Assembly (NCBI RefSeq): GCF_016765615.1
Contig: NZ_JAESWA010000019.1
Location: 178,107-242,106, forward strand
Reading direction: 5' to 3'
Source of the DNA: Clostridium paridis
GTDB taxonomy: Bacteria > Bacillota > Clostridia > Clostridiales > Clostridiaceae
DNA length: 64,000 nucleotides
Position 1 is the stretch's first letter. Every line of letters begins with the position of its first letter. The notes below the pieces were generated by a model, which had not been told where the DNA came from, ran no database searches, and worked only from the letters and a program-made list of their open reading frames with translations. Made by a program: the position numbers and the translations under genes. Positions 1-8,365 of the stretch are shown piece by piece.

Positions 1-629
1 TAAGAGAAGTTCTAAAAGTTCATGGGGAGAGTAATGACAAAAATAGAATAATTGCAGCTATGAGAAAAGTTGGAATCGATAATGCAGAGATTGTTTATAA
101 TATGTTTCCTTGGCAGTTAAGCGGAGGGCTTTGTCAAAGAGTGCTTATTACAATGAGCACCCTCTGCTCACCAGAGATAATTATTGCAGATGAACCAACA
201 GCAGCGATAGATGCTTCCTTACAAAAGAAGGTATTAGATCTTTTAAAAGATATAAATATAAAGGATGAATCTTCAATAATTATAATTACACATGATTTTG
301 ATGTGGTTAGATATATTTGTAGTAGGGTAGTTGTAATGTATGGAGGATTAGTTATGGAGGAAGGTAGTACTAAGGACATACTTAACAAGCCACTACATCC
401 ATATACTAAAGAGCTCATAAGATGCGTAGAATCTTTAGATAATAATGATAAGGAATTATACTCTCTAATAGGGAAAGCACCTAGTCCGGATGAGTTTAAG
501 GATCAATGCCCATTTTATGATAGATGTAAGTATAAGAGTTCTAGATGTTTAGAAGGAATACCAAAGGTAAGAAATATAGATGGTAGAAGGGTAAGATGTA
601 TTTTAGAAGATACAGGTGATTTTTTTTGA
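1..629 (+). CDS. ABC importer ATP-binding protein, OppD/NikD-like (5'-truncated by window edge)
   Basis: Reading frame 3 is open to the left edge, so the N-terminus, including Walker A, lies outside the window. Visible in order are an ABC signature LSGGLCQR, a Walker B ADEPTAAIDAS, an H-loop ITHD, and the C-terminal oligopeptide-transporter extension with HPYTKEL and a cysteine cluster (CPFYDRCKYKSSRC). This architecture is typical of the first ATPase of Opp/Dpp/Nik importers, which energise uptake of peptides or metal chelates at the inner face of the membrane. Signature and Walker B are less canonical than usual (family norm SGGMRQR and ADEPTTALD). The stop overlaps the next gene by 4 bp, so the two ATPases are translationally coupled. 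Substrate cannot be told from the ATPases alone. Confidence 0.9.
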   Translation, partial: REVLKVHGESNDKNRIIAAMRKVGIDNAEIVYNMFPWQLSGGLCQRVLITMSTLCSPEIIIADEPTAAIDASLQKKVLDLLKDINIKDESSIIIITHDFDVVRYICSRVVVMYGGLVMEEGSTKDILNKPLHPYTKELIRCVESLDNNDKELYSLIGKAPSPDEFKDQCPFYDRCKYKSSRCLEGIPKVRNIDGRRVRCILEDTGDFF

Positions 630-1420
630 ATAAAGAGGATAAAAATATAATAATAGTTGAAAATCTATCTAAGCACTATATTGTAAAGAAAAATATTCTT
701 TCTAAGAAGAATCTTATTAAAGCAGTGGATAATGTGAGTTTTGAAATCAAAGAAGGAGAGGCTTTAGGCCTTATTGGTGAAAGTGGATGTGGTAAAAGTA
801 CAACCGCATCACTAATTCTAAATCTTATAAAAGCAGATGAAGGTAAAATAATTTATAAAAATATGGACTTAACCAAAATAAATGATGATGTTATGAGAGG
901 GTTAAGAAAAGACTTGCAAATTATTTTCCAGGCAAGTCAAGGGACGTTAGATCCACTAATGACAATTGATGAATTACTAAAAGTACCATTAAAACTTCAT
1001 AAAATAGTTGATAATTCAGAACTAGATTGTGAGGTAACAAGATTACTAAACTTGGTAGAGTTATCTGAGAGTGATAAATACAAGTATCCTTATCAAATGA
1101 GTGGGGGACAGAGGCAGAGAATAGGAATCGCTAGAGCTATAGCAACAAAACCGAGTTTTATAATATGTGATGAGCCGGTTTCAGCTTTGGATGTATCTAT
1201 ACAGGGTCAAATACTCAATCTTTTAGAAACCCTAAGAGAGGAATTGAAACTTACTTATTTGTTTATTTCCCATGACTTAAAGGTGGTAAAGCACTTATGT
1301 GATAGAATTGCAGTAATGAATAAGGGGAAGATAGTTGAAATAGGAGAAACTAGGAAGATATTAGAGAATCCCAAAGAGGAATATACTAAAAAACTTATAA
1401 GTTCACAATTGTTTGTATAG
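626..1420 (+). CDS. ABC importer ATP-binding protein, OppF/NikE/CntF-like
   Basis: Second ATPase of the same importer, starting at a TTG that overlaps the stop of the first; the sequence AGGTGAT just upstream is a weak ribosome-binding site. Walker A is GESGCGKST (residues about 51-59), the signature is MSGGQRQR, Walker B is CDEPVSALD and the switch His is in FISHD. At 264 residues it lacks the C-terminal HPY/cysteine extension of long OppF proteins, which makes it closer in size to NikE or CntF ATPases of nickel/metallophore importers. It would form a heterodimer with the preceding protein. Nickel or metallophore import rather than peptide import is an inference from length only. It ends the operon, with a terminator directly behind. 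Confidence 0.9.
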   Translation: MNKEDKNIIIVENLSKHYIVKKNILSKKNLIKAVDNVSFEIKEGEALGLIGESGCGKSTTASLILNLIKADEGKIIYKNMDLTKINDDVMRGLRKDLQIIFQASQGTLDPLMTIDELLKVPLKLHKIVDNSELDCEVTRLLNLVELSESDKYKYPYQMSGGQRQRIGIARAIATKPSFIICDEPVSALDVSIQGQILNLLETLREELKLTYLFISHDLKVVKHLCDRIAVMNKGKIVEIGETRKILENPKEEYTKKLISSQLFV

Positions 1421-1443
1421 CAATGACACATTTGTATGAAAAT

Positions 1444-1483
1444 ACCCACAGAATTCTTATAATATTCTGTGGGTTTAATTTTA
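1444..1483. terminator. bidirectional terminator between the ABC ATPase genes and the aromatic-domain gene
   Basis: Perfect 11-bp inverted repeat (1444-1454 with 1464-1474, ACCCACAGAAT) followed by T-rich sequence; it sits between convergent genes and can serve both. Confidence 0.85.
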
Positions 1484-1500
1484 TAGGTGTTAGTCGTTTA

Positions 1501-2157
1501 TTAATAACATGTAAAGCTGTCTATTCTATTTAGATCTAAGCCAAAGTATACCCATCTAAAGCCCATCCATCTCCATCCAGCTACGGACCTTGGACCAACA
1601 TAAGTTAAGTAAGCCCAGTAAGCATTACCATTCCTTTGCCAAATGTATATAAATCTATTAGTACAAGGCCTTATTGCACCATAGTCAACCTTATAAGCTC
1701 CTACTCCTTTTTCAGTGCCATACTTTTTGCTTTCAGACTTTGAAGGAACAAAATTAGGTGGACTGCTCATGGGGCCCGCAGCACTTGGCATTTTACCAGG
1801 TGCACCTTGTTGATTGTATTGATAGTTCGGAGGAACTTGGTTGCCTGGATAGTTTGGAGAAAATTGATTGTTTGGATAGTTTGGAGAAAATTGAAATGCT
1901 GAAGGATCTACTATATTTGGAGGCATCATATTATTTGGAAGTTGCCTATATCCATATATAGGATTGAAGAATACATCATCCTCTTCTTCTCTATAGCCAT
2001 CACCATATTCTTCTTCTAGACTAATAAACCTAAAAAGTGGAGGAATACTATAATTTACGTCTACTTCAAATTCTCCAACTTCATCTATTTCCTCACCATG
2101 AGAAAAAAATCTAACAGTTGAGGAATCAAAGTCGAAATTTTCATATGAGTTATACAT
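1501..2157 (-). CDS. orphan protein with Pro/Asn/Gln-rich repeats and a C-terminal Cys-bracketed aromatic domain
   Basis: A 218-residue protein with a good RBS (AAAGGATG) before the ATG. Residues 1-70 are acidic. Residues 75-140 are low complexity, with near-tandem units such as SPNYPNNQF / SPNYPGNQV. The last 60 residues form a compact aromatic domain, rich in Trp and Tyr and closed by CTN...SFTC cysteines. I recall this aromatic domain from clostridial proteins of unknown function, some with collagen-like or proline-rich stalks, which hints at a spore-surface or envelope role; that is inference. No signal peptide or membrane segment is seen. It is monocistronic, converges with the ABC genes and shares their terminator. 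Confidence 0.75.
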   Translation of the reverse strand: MYNSYENFDFDSSTVRFFSHGEEIDEVGEFEVDVNYSIPPLFRFISLEEEYGDGYREEEDDVFFNPIYGYRQLPNNMMPPNIVDPSAFQFSPNYPNNQFSPNYPGNQVPPNYQYNQQGAPGKMPSAAGPMSSPPNFVPSKSESKKYGTEKGVGAYKVDYGAIRPCTNRFIYIWQRNGNAYWAYLTYVGPRSVAGWRWMGFRWVYFGLDLNRIDSFTCY

Positions 2158-2656
2158 AAAAACATCCTTTTATATTAATCTCAATTAGTATTATATTCAG
2201 TATTTATAAAATGGTTACTAAGTAGAATTTAAGTATTATGAATAAAAAAATAAAAAAATTAAGGAAAAAAATAAATATAATTACTAAATCCATTGACATA
2301 ATAACTAGGATAGATAATAATTAAGAAGGCTTCAAAATAAGACAAGGTATAATAATTAGGCAAGGAAAAGGACTGTTACTTATGTAACAGTCCTTTTGCA
2401 TTATAAAAAATGGTATTAGATAGGGATTAATAGAAAAAATATGAATAAATATGCATAATTATCGTATAAATATAACAAATATCTTGAATAAATATATAAA
2501 GAAAAGTATAATGAAGATATATACTGACTATTAAATTGGGGGCTAAGTATATTTTAAGAAAGAAATGAATAAATTATGTATAAATAATAATATTGATAAA
2601 TCCCTTTACTCAAGCTGTTTCTTTTAATATAACAAAAAAAGGAATTGTAGACCTTC
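2158..2656. other. AT-rich intergenic stretch with one strong hairpin
   Basis: About 500 bp without a supportable gene. Its one clear structure is a perfect 14-bp inverted repeat (2366-2379 with 2384-2397, AAAAGGACTGTTAC, loop TTAT). Its 3' arm ends in TTTT, so it could end a short transcript. The rest is A/T-rich with no conserved motif that I recognise. Confidence 0.6.
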
Positions 2657-2685
2657 TTGACAAATGGAAGACTATAACATAGAAT
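2657..2685 (+). promoter_or_regulatory. sigma-A-type promoter of carAB
   Basis: TTGACA (2657-2662), 17-bp spacer, TAGAAT (2680-2685). A transcript starting near 2692 would begin just before the PyrR-type leader. Confidence 0.75.
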
Positions 2686-2753
2686 ATCTTTAAGAAAATA
2701 AAGTTAGATACACTTTAAATTGGTCCTGTGAGGCCAGAAAGGAGTATGTTGTT

Positions 2754-2849
2754 ATGTTAACATTTGATATTAAAAACTTAACAGCTTTGTCTTTATACGC
2801 GTTTTTGCGTTTAACTATTTGGAGGATAATAAAGGGATTAATGATATAG
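2754..2849 (+). CDS. possible 31-codon leader ORF inside the PyrR attenuator
   Basis: ATG at 2754, nine bases after AAAGGAG, opens a 31-codon frame (MLTFDIKNLTAL...) that ends at TAG 2847-2849 within the loop of the terminator hairpin. Translation would run over the 5' arm of the terminator. The AAAGGAG also belongs to the PyrR-binding motif, so the RBS may be coincidental. No homologue is recognised. Confidence 0.3.
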   Translation: MLTFDIKNLTALSLYAFLRLTIWRIIKGLMI

Positions 2850-2876
2850 TTTAATCCCTTTATTATCCTTTTGTTT
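2824..2876 (+). terminator. attenuator terminator upstream of carA
   Basis: Perfect 18-bp stem (2824-2841 with 2851-2868) with a TTTTGTTT tail, lying between the carAB promoter and carA. Confidence 0.9.
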
Positions 2877-2952
2877 ATGCAAAAGAATAAGGGATCTTTC
2901 TTAGATAAAAAGGTGTATTCTTAGCTTTAATAGTTAAATTAGGAGGGCTATT

Positions 2953-4002
2953 ATGAAAGCAAAGCTAATATTGGAAAATGGAATTATATTTGAAGGTAAA
3001 GCATTTGGATATTTAAAAGAAAGTGTTGGAGAAGTAGTTTTTAACACTGGGATGACAGGATATCAGGAGGTTTTAACAGACCCTTCGTATTATGGACAAA
3101 TTGTCACTATGACTTATCCTCTTATAGGAAATTACGGAATAAATCTAGAAGACGTAGAATCTAAATCAGTTAAAGTTAAAGGATTTATTGTAAGAGAACA
3201 ATGTTCTTACCCTAGTAATTTCAGATGTGAATTTCAAATAGAAGATTATTTAAAACAAAATAAAATTATAGGATTAGAAGGAATAGATACAAGAGCATTA
3301 ACAAAGATACTAAGAAATAATGGGACTATGAAAGGCATAATTACCTTAGAAGATATCAGTCTTCAAGAAGCTAAACCTAAGCTCAATAGTTATTCCAATG
3401 AAGATGCAGTTAAGATGGTTACCTCTAAAGAAATATATACAATAGATGGGACTGGAAAACATGTAGCAATAATGGATTTCGGAATAAAACAAAATATAAT
3501 AAGAAATTTTTTGAATAGAGGATGCAAGGTAACTGTATTTCCGGCAGATACAGAGGCAGAAGAAATATTAAAGGTTAATCCAGATTTAATATTTTTATCA
3601 AATGGTCCTGGAGATCCAGAAGATCTTCCGGATGTAATTAGAAATATTAAGAACCTAGTTGGAAAGAAACCTATAGTAGGAATTTGCCTGGGTCATCAAC
3701 TTTTAGCCTTAAGCTTAGGAGGAAAAACTTCAAAGCTGAAATTTGGACACAGGGGATGTAATCATCCAGTTAAGGATTTGGAAAGTAATAGAGTGCATAT
3801 AACATCACAAAATCATGGATATGTTGTTGACACATTACCAGAAAATATAGAGGTAACTCATGTTAATTTAAACGATGGAACCATAGAAGGAATGAAGCAT
3901 AAAGAATTACCTATATATTCAGTACAATTCCATCCAGAAGCATGCCCAGGGCCAAAAGATTCAGAATATATTTTTGATAAATTTATGAAATATTCACTTT
4001 AA
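2953..4002 (+). CDS. carA: carbamoyl-phosphate synthase small (glutaminase) subunit
   Basis: Hydrolyses glutamine and passes ammonia to CarB to make carbamoyl phosphate, the first step of pyrimidine (and arginine) synthesis. The 349-residue length is normal. The N-terminal CPSase_sm_chain domain has the family-typical [16 protein letters not shown]. The C-terminal class I glutamine amidotransferase domain has nucleophile Cys245 in GICLGHQ and His327/Glu329 in FHPEA. The start ATG is preceded by AGGAGGG. It sits 26 bp before carB and behind a PyrR-type attenuator, so this copy is the pyrimidine-controlled CPSase rather than an arginine-controlled one. Confidence 0.97.
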   Translation: MKAKLILENGIIFEGKAFGYLKESVGEVVFNTGMTGYQEVLTDPSYYGQIVTMTYPLIGNYGINLEDVESKSVKVKGFIVREQCSYPSNFRCEFQIEDYLKQNKIIGLEGIDTRALTKILRNNGTMKGIITLEDISLQEAKPKLNSYSNEDAVKMVTSKEIYTIDGTGKHVAIMDFGIKQNIIRNFLNRGCKVTVFPADTEAEEILKVNPDLIFLSNGPGDPEDLPDVIRNIKNLVGKKPIVGICLGHQLLALSLGGKTSKLKFGHRGCNHPVKDLESNRVHITSQNHGYVVDTLPENIEVTHVNLNDGTIEGMKHKELPIYSVQFHPEACPGPKDSEYIFDKFMKYSL

Positions 4003-4028
4003 GCTTAGAAGTATTAGGAGGTAAGGAA

Positions 4029-7000
4029 ATGCCATTAAATAAAGATATAAAAAAAGTATTAGTTATAGGCTCAGGTCCAATTATTATAGGGCAGGCAGCA
4101 GAATTTGATTATTCAGGAACGCAAGCTTGCCAAGCCTTAAAAGAAGAAGGAATAGAGGTTGTTTTAGTAAATTCAAATCCGGCTACAATTATGACTGACA
4201 AAGAAGTAGCTGATAAAATATATCTTGAACCATTAACTGTAGAGTTTGTTGAGAAAGTAATAAAAAAAGAAAGACCTGATTCTCTACTTGCAGGAATGGG
4301 TGGCCAAACAGGGCTAAACTTAACTGTAGAGTTGTATGAAAAAGGAATATTAGATAAATATAAATTGAAAGTAATAGGTACTTCTGTTGAATCCATTAAA
4401 GAGGGTGAAGATAGAGAATTATTCAGAGCCATGATGCAAAGAATAAATGAACCTGTAATTCAAAGTGAAATTGTAACAACATTAGAACAAGGAAGAAAGG
4501 TAGCTAATGAAATAGGTTACCCAGTAGTTGTTAGACCGGCATATACCTTAGGGGGAACAGGTGGAGGAATAGTAAATAATGAAGAAGAATTAAATATAAC
4601 ATTAGCTTCAGGGTTACAATTAAGCTCAATTCACCAATGCTTGTTAGAGAAGAGTGTTAAAGGATGGAAGGAAGTAGAATATGAGGTTATGAGAGATTCC
4701 TATGGAAACTGCATAACAGTCTGTAATATGGAAAATATTGACCCTGTAGGAATCCATACGGGAGATTCAATAGTTGTAGCTCCATCCCAAACATTATCAG
4801 ATAAAGAATATCAAATGCTTAGAACGGCATCAATAAATATAATTAATGCAGTGGGAATTGAAGGAGGATGTAATGTACAATTTGCATTAAATCCAGATTC
4901 TTTTGAGTATGCAGTTATAGAAATAAATCCTAGAGTTTCACGTTCGTCAGCGCTAGCATCTAAAGCAACTGGATACCCAATTGCAAAGATGGCAGCAAAA
5001 ATAGCATTAGGATATGGACTAGATGAAATTGAAAATGCAGTTACTAAGAAAACTTATGCATGCTTTGAACCTACATTAGATTATGTAGTGGTTAAAATAC
5101 CAAAATGGCCATTTGATAAATTCTTCTCTGCAGATAGGGCTTTAGGAACTAAGATGATGGCTACAGGAGAAATAATGGCCATAGGAGCTAATTTTGAAGC
5201 AGCATTCTTAAAAGGTATTAGAAGTTTGGAGATTGGAAAGTATTCTTTAGAGCATAAAAAGTTCAGAAGTTTAAGCTTAGAGGAACTTAGAGAAAGAATA
5301 AAAACTCCAGATGATGAGAGAATCTTCGCTCTTGCAGAAATGTTAAGAAGGGATTATAGAGTTGAACATGTATCAAGAATAACTGGAATGGATATATTCT
5401 TTATTGAAAAGTTTAAGTGGATTGTTGAGGAAGAACAAAGATTAAAACTAAGTAAGCTTGAACAATTAGATAAGGAATGGCTACAAAATTTAAAAAGAAA
5501 AGGCTTTTCAGATAAAGGAATAGCAGATTTACTAGGATCCACTCCAGAAGATATATATAAACTTAGGAGTATATGGAATATTAAACCAAGTTATAAGATG
5601 GTTGATACCTGTGGGGGAGAATTTGAGGCACTTTCACCATACTATTATTCTACCTATGAACAATATGATGAGGTGCAGGTATCAGACAAAAAGAAAGTAA
5701 TGGTTATAGGGTCTGGACCTATAAGAATAGGTCAGGGTATAGAATTTGACTATGCATCAGTTCACTGTGTAATAGCTCTTAAAAAGCTGGGAATTGAAAC
5801 TATTATAGTTAATAATAATCCAGAAACAGTAAGTACAGATTTTAATATATCCGATAAGTTATATTTTGAGCCATTAACGGAAGAAGATGTATTTAATATA
5901 ATTGAAAAAGAAAAGCCAGATGGGGTAATACTTCAATTCGGAGGACAGACGGCAATAAAATTAGCTAACTTCTTAAAAGAAAAGGATATTCAGACACTAG
6001 GAACTACTGCAGATCAAATTGATTTAGCAGAAGATAGAGAAAAGTTCGATGAAATGCTAGAAAAACTTGGAGTAAGTAGACCGAAAGGAAAAGGAGTATG
6101 GACAATAGAGGATGGAATTAAAGAAGCAAGAGAATTAGAATTCCCAGTTCTGGTTAGACCATCCTATGTATTAGGTGGCCAAGGCATGGAAATAACTCAT
6201 GATGAAGATGAGTTGATATATTATTTAAGTAATGCCTTTGAGAAAGACACTAAAAGTCCTATATTAATAGATAAGTATCTAATGGGAAGAGAGATAGAAG
6301 TAGATGCGATATCAGATGGAGAAGATGTTTTAATACCAGGTATAATGGAACATTTAGAGAGAGCAGGAGTTCACTCAGGTGATTCTATAACAATGTATCC
6401 TAGTCAAAATCTTAGTAAGTCAATTAAAGATAAGGTGTTAGAATATACTAAGAAACTTGCAATTGAAATAGGCATTAAGGGAATGATTAATATTCAATTT
6501 ATAGAATATCAAGATAAGCTATATGTGATTGAAGTTAATCCTAGAGCATCGAGAACCGTGCCATATATATCAAAAGTTAGTAAGGTACCAATTGTTGATT
6601 TAGCTACTAAGGTTATGTTAGGTGAAAAACTTAAAGATTTAGGATATGGTGTGGATGTATATAAAGAACCTAAACTTGTATCAGTAAAAGTTCCAGTATT
6701 CTCAACTCAAAAACTTCCTAATGTAGAGGTTTCATTAGGACCTGAGATGAAGTCTACAGGTGAGGTGTTAGGAGTAGGTAAAACACTAGAAGAAGCTTTA
6801 TATAAAGGAATGCTTGCAGCTGGGTTATATCCAGAAAGAAATACTGGAAAAATATTAGCAACTATAAATAATCATGATAAAGAGGAATTCCTAAGTATAG
6901 TTAGAAAATTAAAGGGACTAGATTATGAATTCGTTGCAACATCAGGAACTGCAGAGCTTTTAAGAAAAGAAGGATTAAAAGCTGAAGTAGTAAGAAAACT

Positions 7001-7238
7001 TGCAGAAGAAGAACCGAATATAATGAATGTAATTAAAAATAAGGAAGTTGATCTAGTGATTAATACCCCTACTAAAGGCAATGATTCTAAAAGGGATGGC
7101 TTTATTTTAAGAAGAGCAGCCGTAGAAAGAAATATTGGAGTAGTTACAGCGTTAGATACTTTTAATGCTATAGTAAATGTAAAAGTTAATCAAACCTGTA
7201 AAAAGGATCTTGAAGTATTTAATATTGTAGAAGAGTAA
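4029..7238 (+). CDS. carB: carbamoyl-phosphate synthase large subunit
   Basis: Makes carbamoyl phosphate from bicarbonate, ammonia and two ATP as a heterodimer with CarA. The 1069 residues comprise two homologous ATP-grasp halves, each starting with the same nucleotide-binding segment ([11 protein letters not shown] near residue 11 and [11 protein letters not shown] near 559), an oligomerisation region between them, and a C-terminal MGS-like allosteric domain (about 935-1065) that binds UMP/IMP-type effectors in this family. RBS is AGGAGGTAAGGA. No terminator is seen directly behind it, so transcripts could run into the ykkC-type leader downstream. Confidence 0.97.
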   Translation: MPLNKDIKKVLVIGSGPIIIGQAAEFDYSGTQACQALKEEGIEVVLVNSNPATIMTDKEVADKIYLEPLTVEFVEKVIKKERPDSLLAGMGGQTGLNLTVELYEKGILDKYKLKVIGTSVESIKEGEDRELFRAMMQRINEPVIQSEIVTTLEQGRKVANEIGYPVVVRPAYTLGGTGGGIVNNEEELNITLASGLQLSSIHQCLLEKSVKGWKEVEYEVMRDSYGNCITVCNMENIDPVGIHTGDSIVVAPSQTLSDKEYQMLRTASINIINAVGIEGGCNVQFALNPDSFEYAVIEINPRVSRSSALASKATGYPIAKMAAKIALGYGLDEIENAVTKKTYACFEPTLDYVVVKIPKWPFDKFFSADRALGTKMMATGEIMAIGANFEAAFLKGIRSLEIGKYSLEHKKFRSLSLEELRERIKTPDDERIFALAEMLRRDYRVEHVSRITGMDIFFIEKFKWIVEEEQRLKLSKLEQLDKEWLQNLKRKGFSDKGIADLLGSTPEDIYKLRSIWNIKPSYKMVDTCGGEFEALSPYYYSTYEQYDEVQVSDKKKVMVIGSGPIRIGQGIEFDYASVHCVIALKKLGIETIIVNNNPETVSTDFNISDKLYFEPLTEEDVFNIIEKEKPDGVILQFGGQTAIKLANFLKEKDIQTLGTTADQIDLAEDREKFDEMLEKLGVSRPKGKGVWTIEDGIKEARELEFPVLVRPSYVLGGQGMEITHDEDELIYYLSNAFEKDTKSPILIDKYLMGREIEVDAISDGEDVLIPGIMEHLERAGVHSGDSITMYPSQNLSKSIKDKVLEYTKKLAIEIGIKGMINIQFIEYQDKLYVIEVNPRASRTVPYISKVSKVPIVDLATKVMLGEKLKDLGYGVDVYKEPKLVSVKVPVFSTQKLPNVEVSLGPEMKSTGEVLGVGKTLEEALYKGMLAAGLYPERNTGKILATINNHDKEEFLSIVRKLKGLDYEFVATSGTAELLRKEGLKAEVVRKLAEEEPNIMNVIKNKEVDLVINTPTKGNDSKRDGFILRRAAVERNIGVVTALDTFNAIVNVKVNQTCKKDLEVFNIVEE

Positions 7239-7269
7239 GATACAATTAAATTAATAAAGTGGAGAAAAA

Positions 7270-7404
7270 GTTTTCTAGGGTTCCGCAAAAAAAAGAATTG
7301 GTCAGGTCCGAGAGAAAACGCACAATTATAATTATTGTGTACACGGAAGGATAAAAGCCTGGGAGATATCGTAGTGATGTCCTCCTAGGCTTTTAATATT
7401 TTTA
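7270..7404 (+). promoter_or_regulatory. ykkC-class riboswitch, guanidine-I type
   Basis: Conserved ykkC blocks appear in order: CTAGGGTTCCG (7275-7285), GGTCCGAGAGAAAACGCAC (7305-7323), a P3-like hairpin of CACAATTAT/ATAATTATTGTG, then ACACGG.AGGATAAAAGCC.GGGAGA (7341-7366). The block set fits subtype 1 (guanidine) better than the PRPP or ppGpp subtypes, but subtype was judged by eye. The 3' conserved block is also the 5' arm of a terminator, so ligand binding should prevent termination (ON switch). It governs the ACT-domain gene 7433-7822. Confidence 0.8.
7353..7404 (+). terminator. riboswitch expression-platform terminator
   Basis: 13-bp stem (7353-7365 with 7382-7394, one G-U pair) followed by T-rich sequence. 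Its 5' arm overlaps the conserved aptamer block, making it mutually exclusive with the ligand-bound fold. Confidence 0.85.
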
Positions 7405-7432
7405 AAATATCAGTAGAAAGGATAAATAATAA

Positions 7433-7822
7433 ATGCAGGATTTTAAATTGGAATTGAAACTATTAGAAAAATATTATGGAGTTTGTAGGTTAAGCTCTGA
7501 AGATGAAATACCTAGGTGGGCATTGCAAAGCGATATTTATTCGATTACTAAAACCCATGATGAATTATCTATAGTATGTAATGAAGAACATATTCCTGAA
7601 GGAATAGAATGTGAGAAACAATGGAGAGCTTTAAAAGTGCAAGGACCTTTGGATTTTTCATTAATTGGAATATTATCAACTATAAGTAGAGCACTTGCTC
7701 AGCAGAGGATAAGCATTTTTGCAATATCAACTTATGATACAGATTATATATTAGTAAAAGATGATAAGAGGAATGAGGCAGTTGAGGCCTTAAAAGCGAT
7801 AGGATGTGAAATAGAGATTTAA
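7433..7822 (+). CDS. ACT-domain protein (COG3603/CASTOR-like) under riboswitch control
   Basis: A 129-residue soluble protein made of two ACT-like halves: a first half with RLSSEDEIPRWA and SIVCNEE, and a second half with GPLDFSLIGILSTISRALA and ISIFAISTYDTDYILV. This arrangement is typical of the small ACT proteins related to the arginine sensor CASTOR and annotated only as ACT-domain proteins. ACT domains bind amino acids or similar small ligands. The RBS AAAGGA is ten bases before the ATG. Control by a guanidine-type riboswitch suggests the ligand could be guanidine-, arginine- or urea-related; that is an inference. It appears monocistronic. Confidence 0.85.
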   Translation: MQDFKLELKLLEKYYGVCRLSSEDEIPRWALQSDIYSITKTHDELSIVCNEEHIPEGIECEKQWRALKVQGPLDFSLIGILSTISRALAQQRISIFAISTYDTDYILVKDDKRNEAVEALKAIGCEIEI

Positions 7823-7870
7823 GAGTGCACCCCTTAATATAAATATTTATTTGAAAGACGTAAATAAGTA

Positions 7871-7921
7871 TTGACAGTTGAACATGTGTTCGGTAATATA
7901 TAAATATAGAATATATGTTCG
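7871..7921 (+). promoter_or_regulatory. promoter with two LexA (SOS)-like boxes
   Basis: TTGACA (7871-7876), 17-bp spacer, TAATAT (7894-7899). The spacer holds GAACATGTGTTC (7880-7891), an exact GAAC-N4-GTTC box of the Gram-positive LexA/DinR type. A second, one-mismatch box GAATATATGTTC (7909-7920, followed by G) lies 29 bp further on, over the transcription start. A LexA dimer at either site would block this promoter. Confidence 0.7.
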
Positions 7922-8023
7922 CATAAAAATAATAGTAATAAATATAGATAGATTGGCATAGTATTTATTATGTAAAGAGAATTGATAATCTCTTTATATA
8001 GATTTATTTAGGGGGTTATTAAT

Positions 8024-8299
8024 ATGAAAAAGACTAGTGGAATATTTGTTAAAATAAACTATAAATTTGATAGAAGCTTTAAAGAGGGTATAAAAGAAAA
8101 TTCGCACAAGAATAAGAAAGGACTTTTTGATAAGTATCTTCTTTGTGGGGGGAAATATAATAAGGATGGGGTTACAATGATTTTTCAAGCAGAAAACTTA
8201 AAAGAGGCAGAAGAAATCATAAATAACAATCCATTTCAGAAGGCAAGTTTTTATTCCTTTGAAATATTGAGCAAGAATTATATTGCATTAAATTCTTAA
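8024..8299 (+). CDS. YciI-like small protein, likely SOS-regulated
   Basis: A 91-residue protein with the YciI-type pattern: N-terminal strand FVKINYKFD, a KYLLCGGKYN turn, a MIFQAENLKEAEEIINNNPF segment and a closing strand YSFEIL. YciI-family proteins are small ferredoxin-like-fold dimers, mostly of unknown function. The usual catalytic-type His/Asp of YciI is not obvious. RBS is AGGGGG. The leader contains a TAAAGAGA/TCTCTTTA hairpin (7972-7995) and the promoter carries LexA-like boxes, pointing to DNA-damage induction. It is monocistronic and convergent with the HD-GYP gene. Confidence 0.65.
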   Translation: MKKTSGIFVKINYKFDRSFKEGIKENSHKNKKGLFDKYLLCGGKYNKDGVTMIFQAENLKEAEEIINNNPFQKASFYSFEILSKNYIALNS

Positions 8300-8310
8300 A
8301 TTTAAGATAA

Positions 8311-8353
8311 AAAATAGGACATTAAGAATATAAATTCTTTAATGTCCTATTTT
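8311..8353. terminator. bidirectional terminator
   Basis: Inverted repeat 8311-8329 with 8334-8353 (AAAATAGGACATTAA arms, one bulged A) between convergent genes, with A-run and T-run flanks. Confidence 0.85.
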
Positions 8354-8365
8354 AAATTATGTACT

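Larger units (their letters stand above)
2692..2876 (+). promoter_or_regulatory. PyrR-type attenuator leader of carAB
   Basis: The segment 2721-2744 carries TCCTGTGAGGCC followed by AGAAAGGAG. This matches the anti-antiterminator loop bound by PyrR in pyr leaders of Gram-positive bacteria (conserved UGUGAGG/GAGAGG loop). It is followed 80 nt later by a strong terminator. By the established mechanism, PyrR bound to UMP stabilises the binding loop and favours termination, while low UMP or PRPP allows read-through. Its place directly before carAB, a pyrimidine biosynthesis operon, supports the call. pyrR itself is not in the window. Confidence 0.8.

Noticed and set aside
1758..1961. 67-codon plus-strand frame
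   Set aside because: Antisense shadow of the proline-rich repeat region of the minus-strand gene, with repeated composition and no RBS.
7270..7404. PRPP or ppGpp riboswitch (ykkC subtype 2)
   Set aside because: The conserved blocks fit subtype 1 better and the target is neither purine nor branched-chain amino acid biosynthesis. Decision by eye only.
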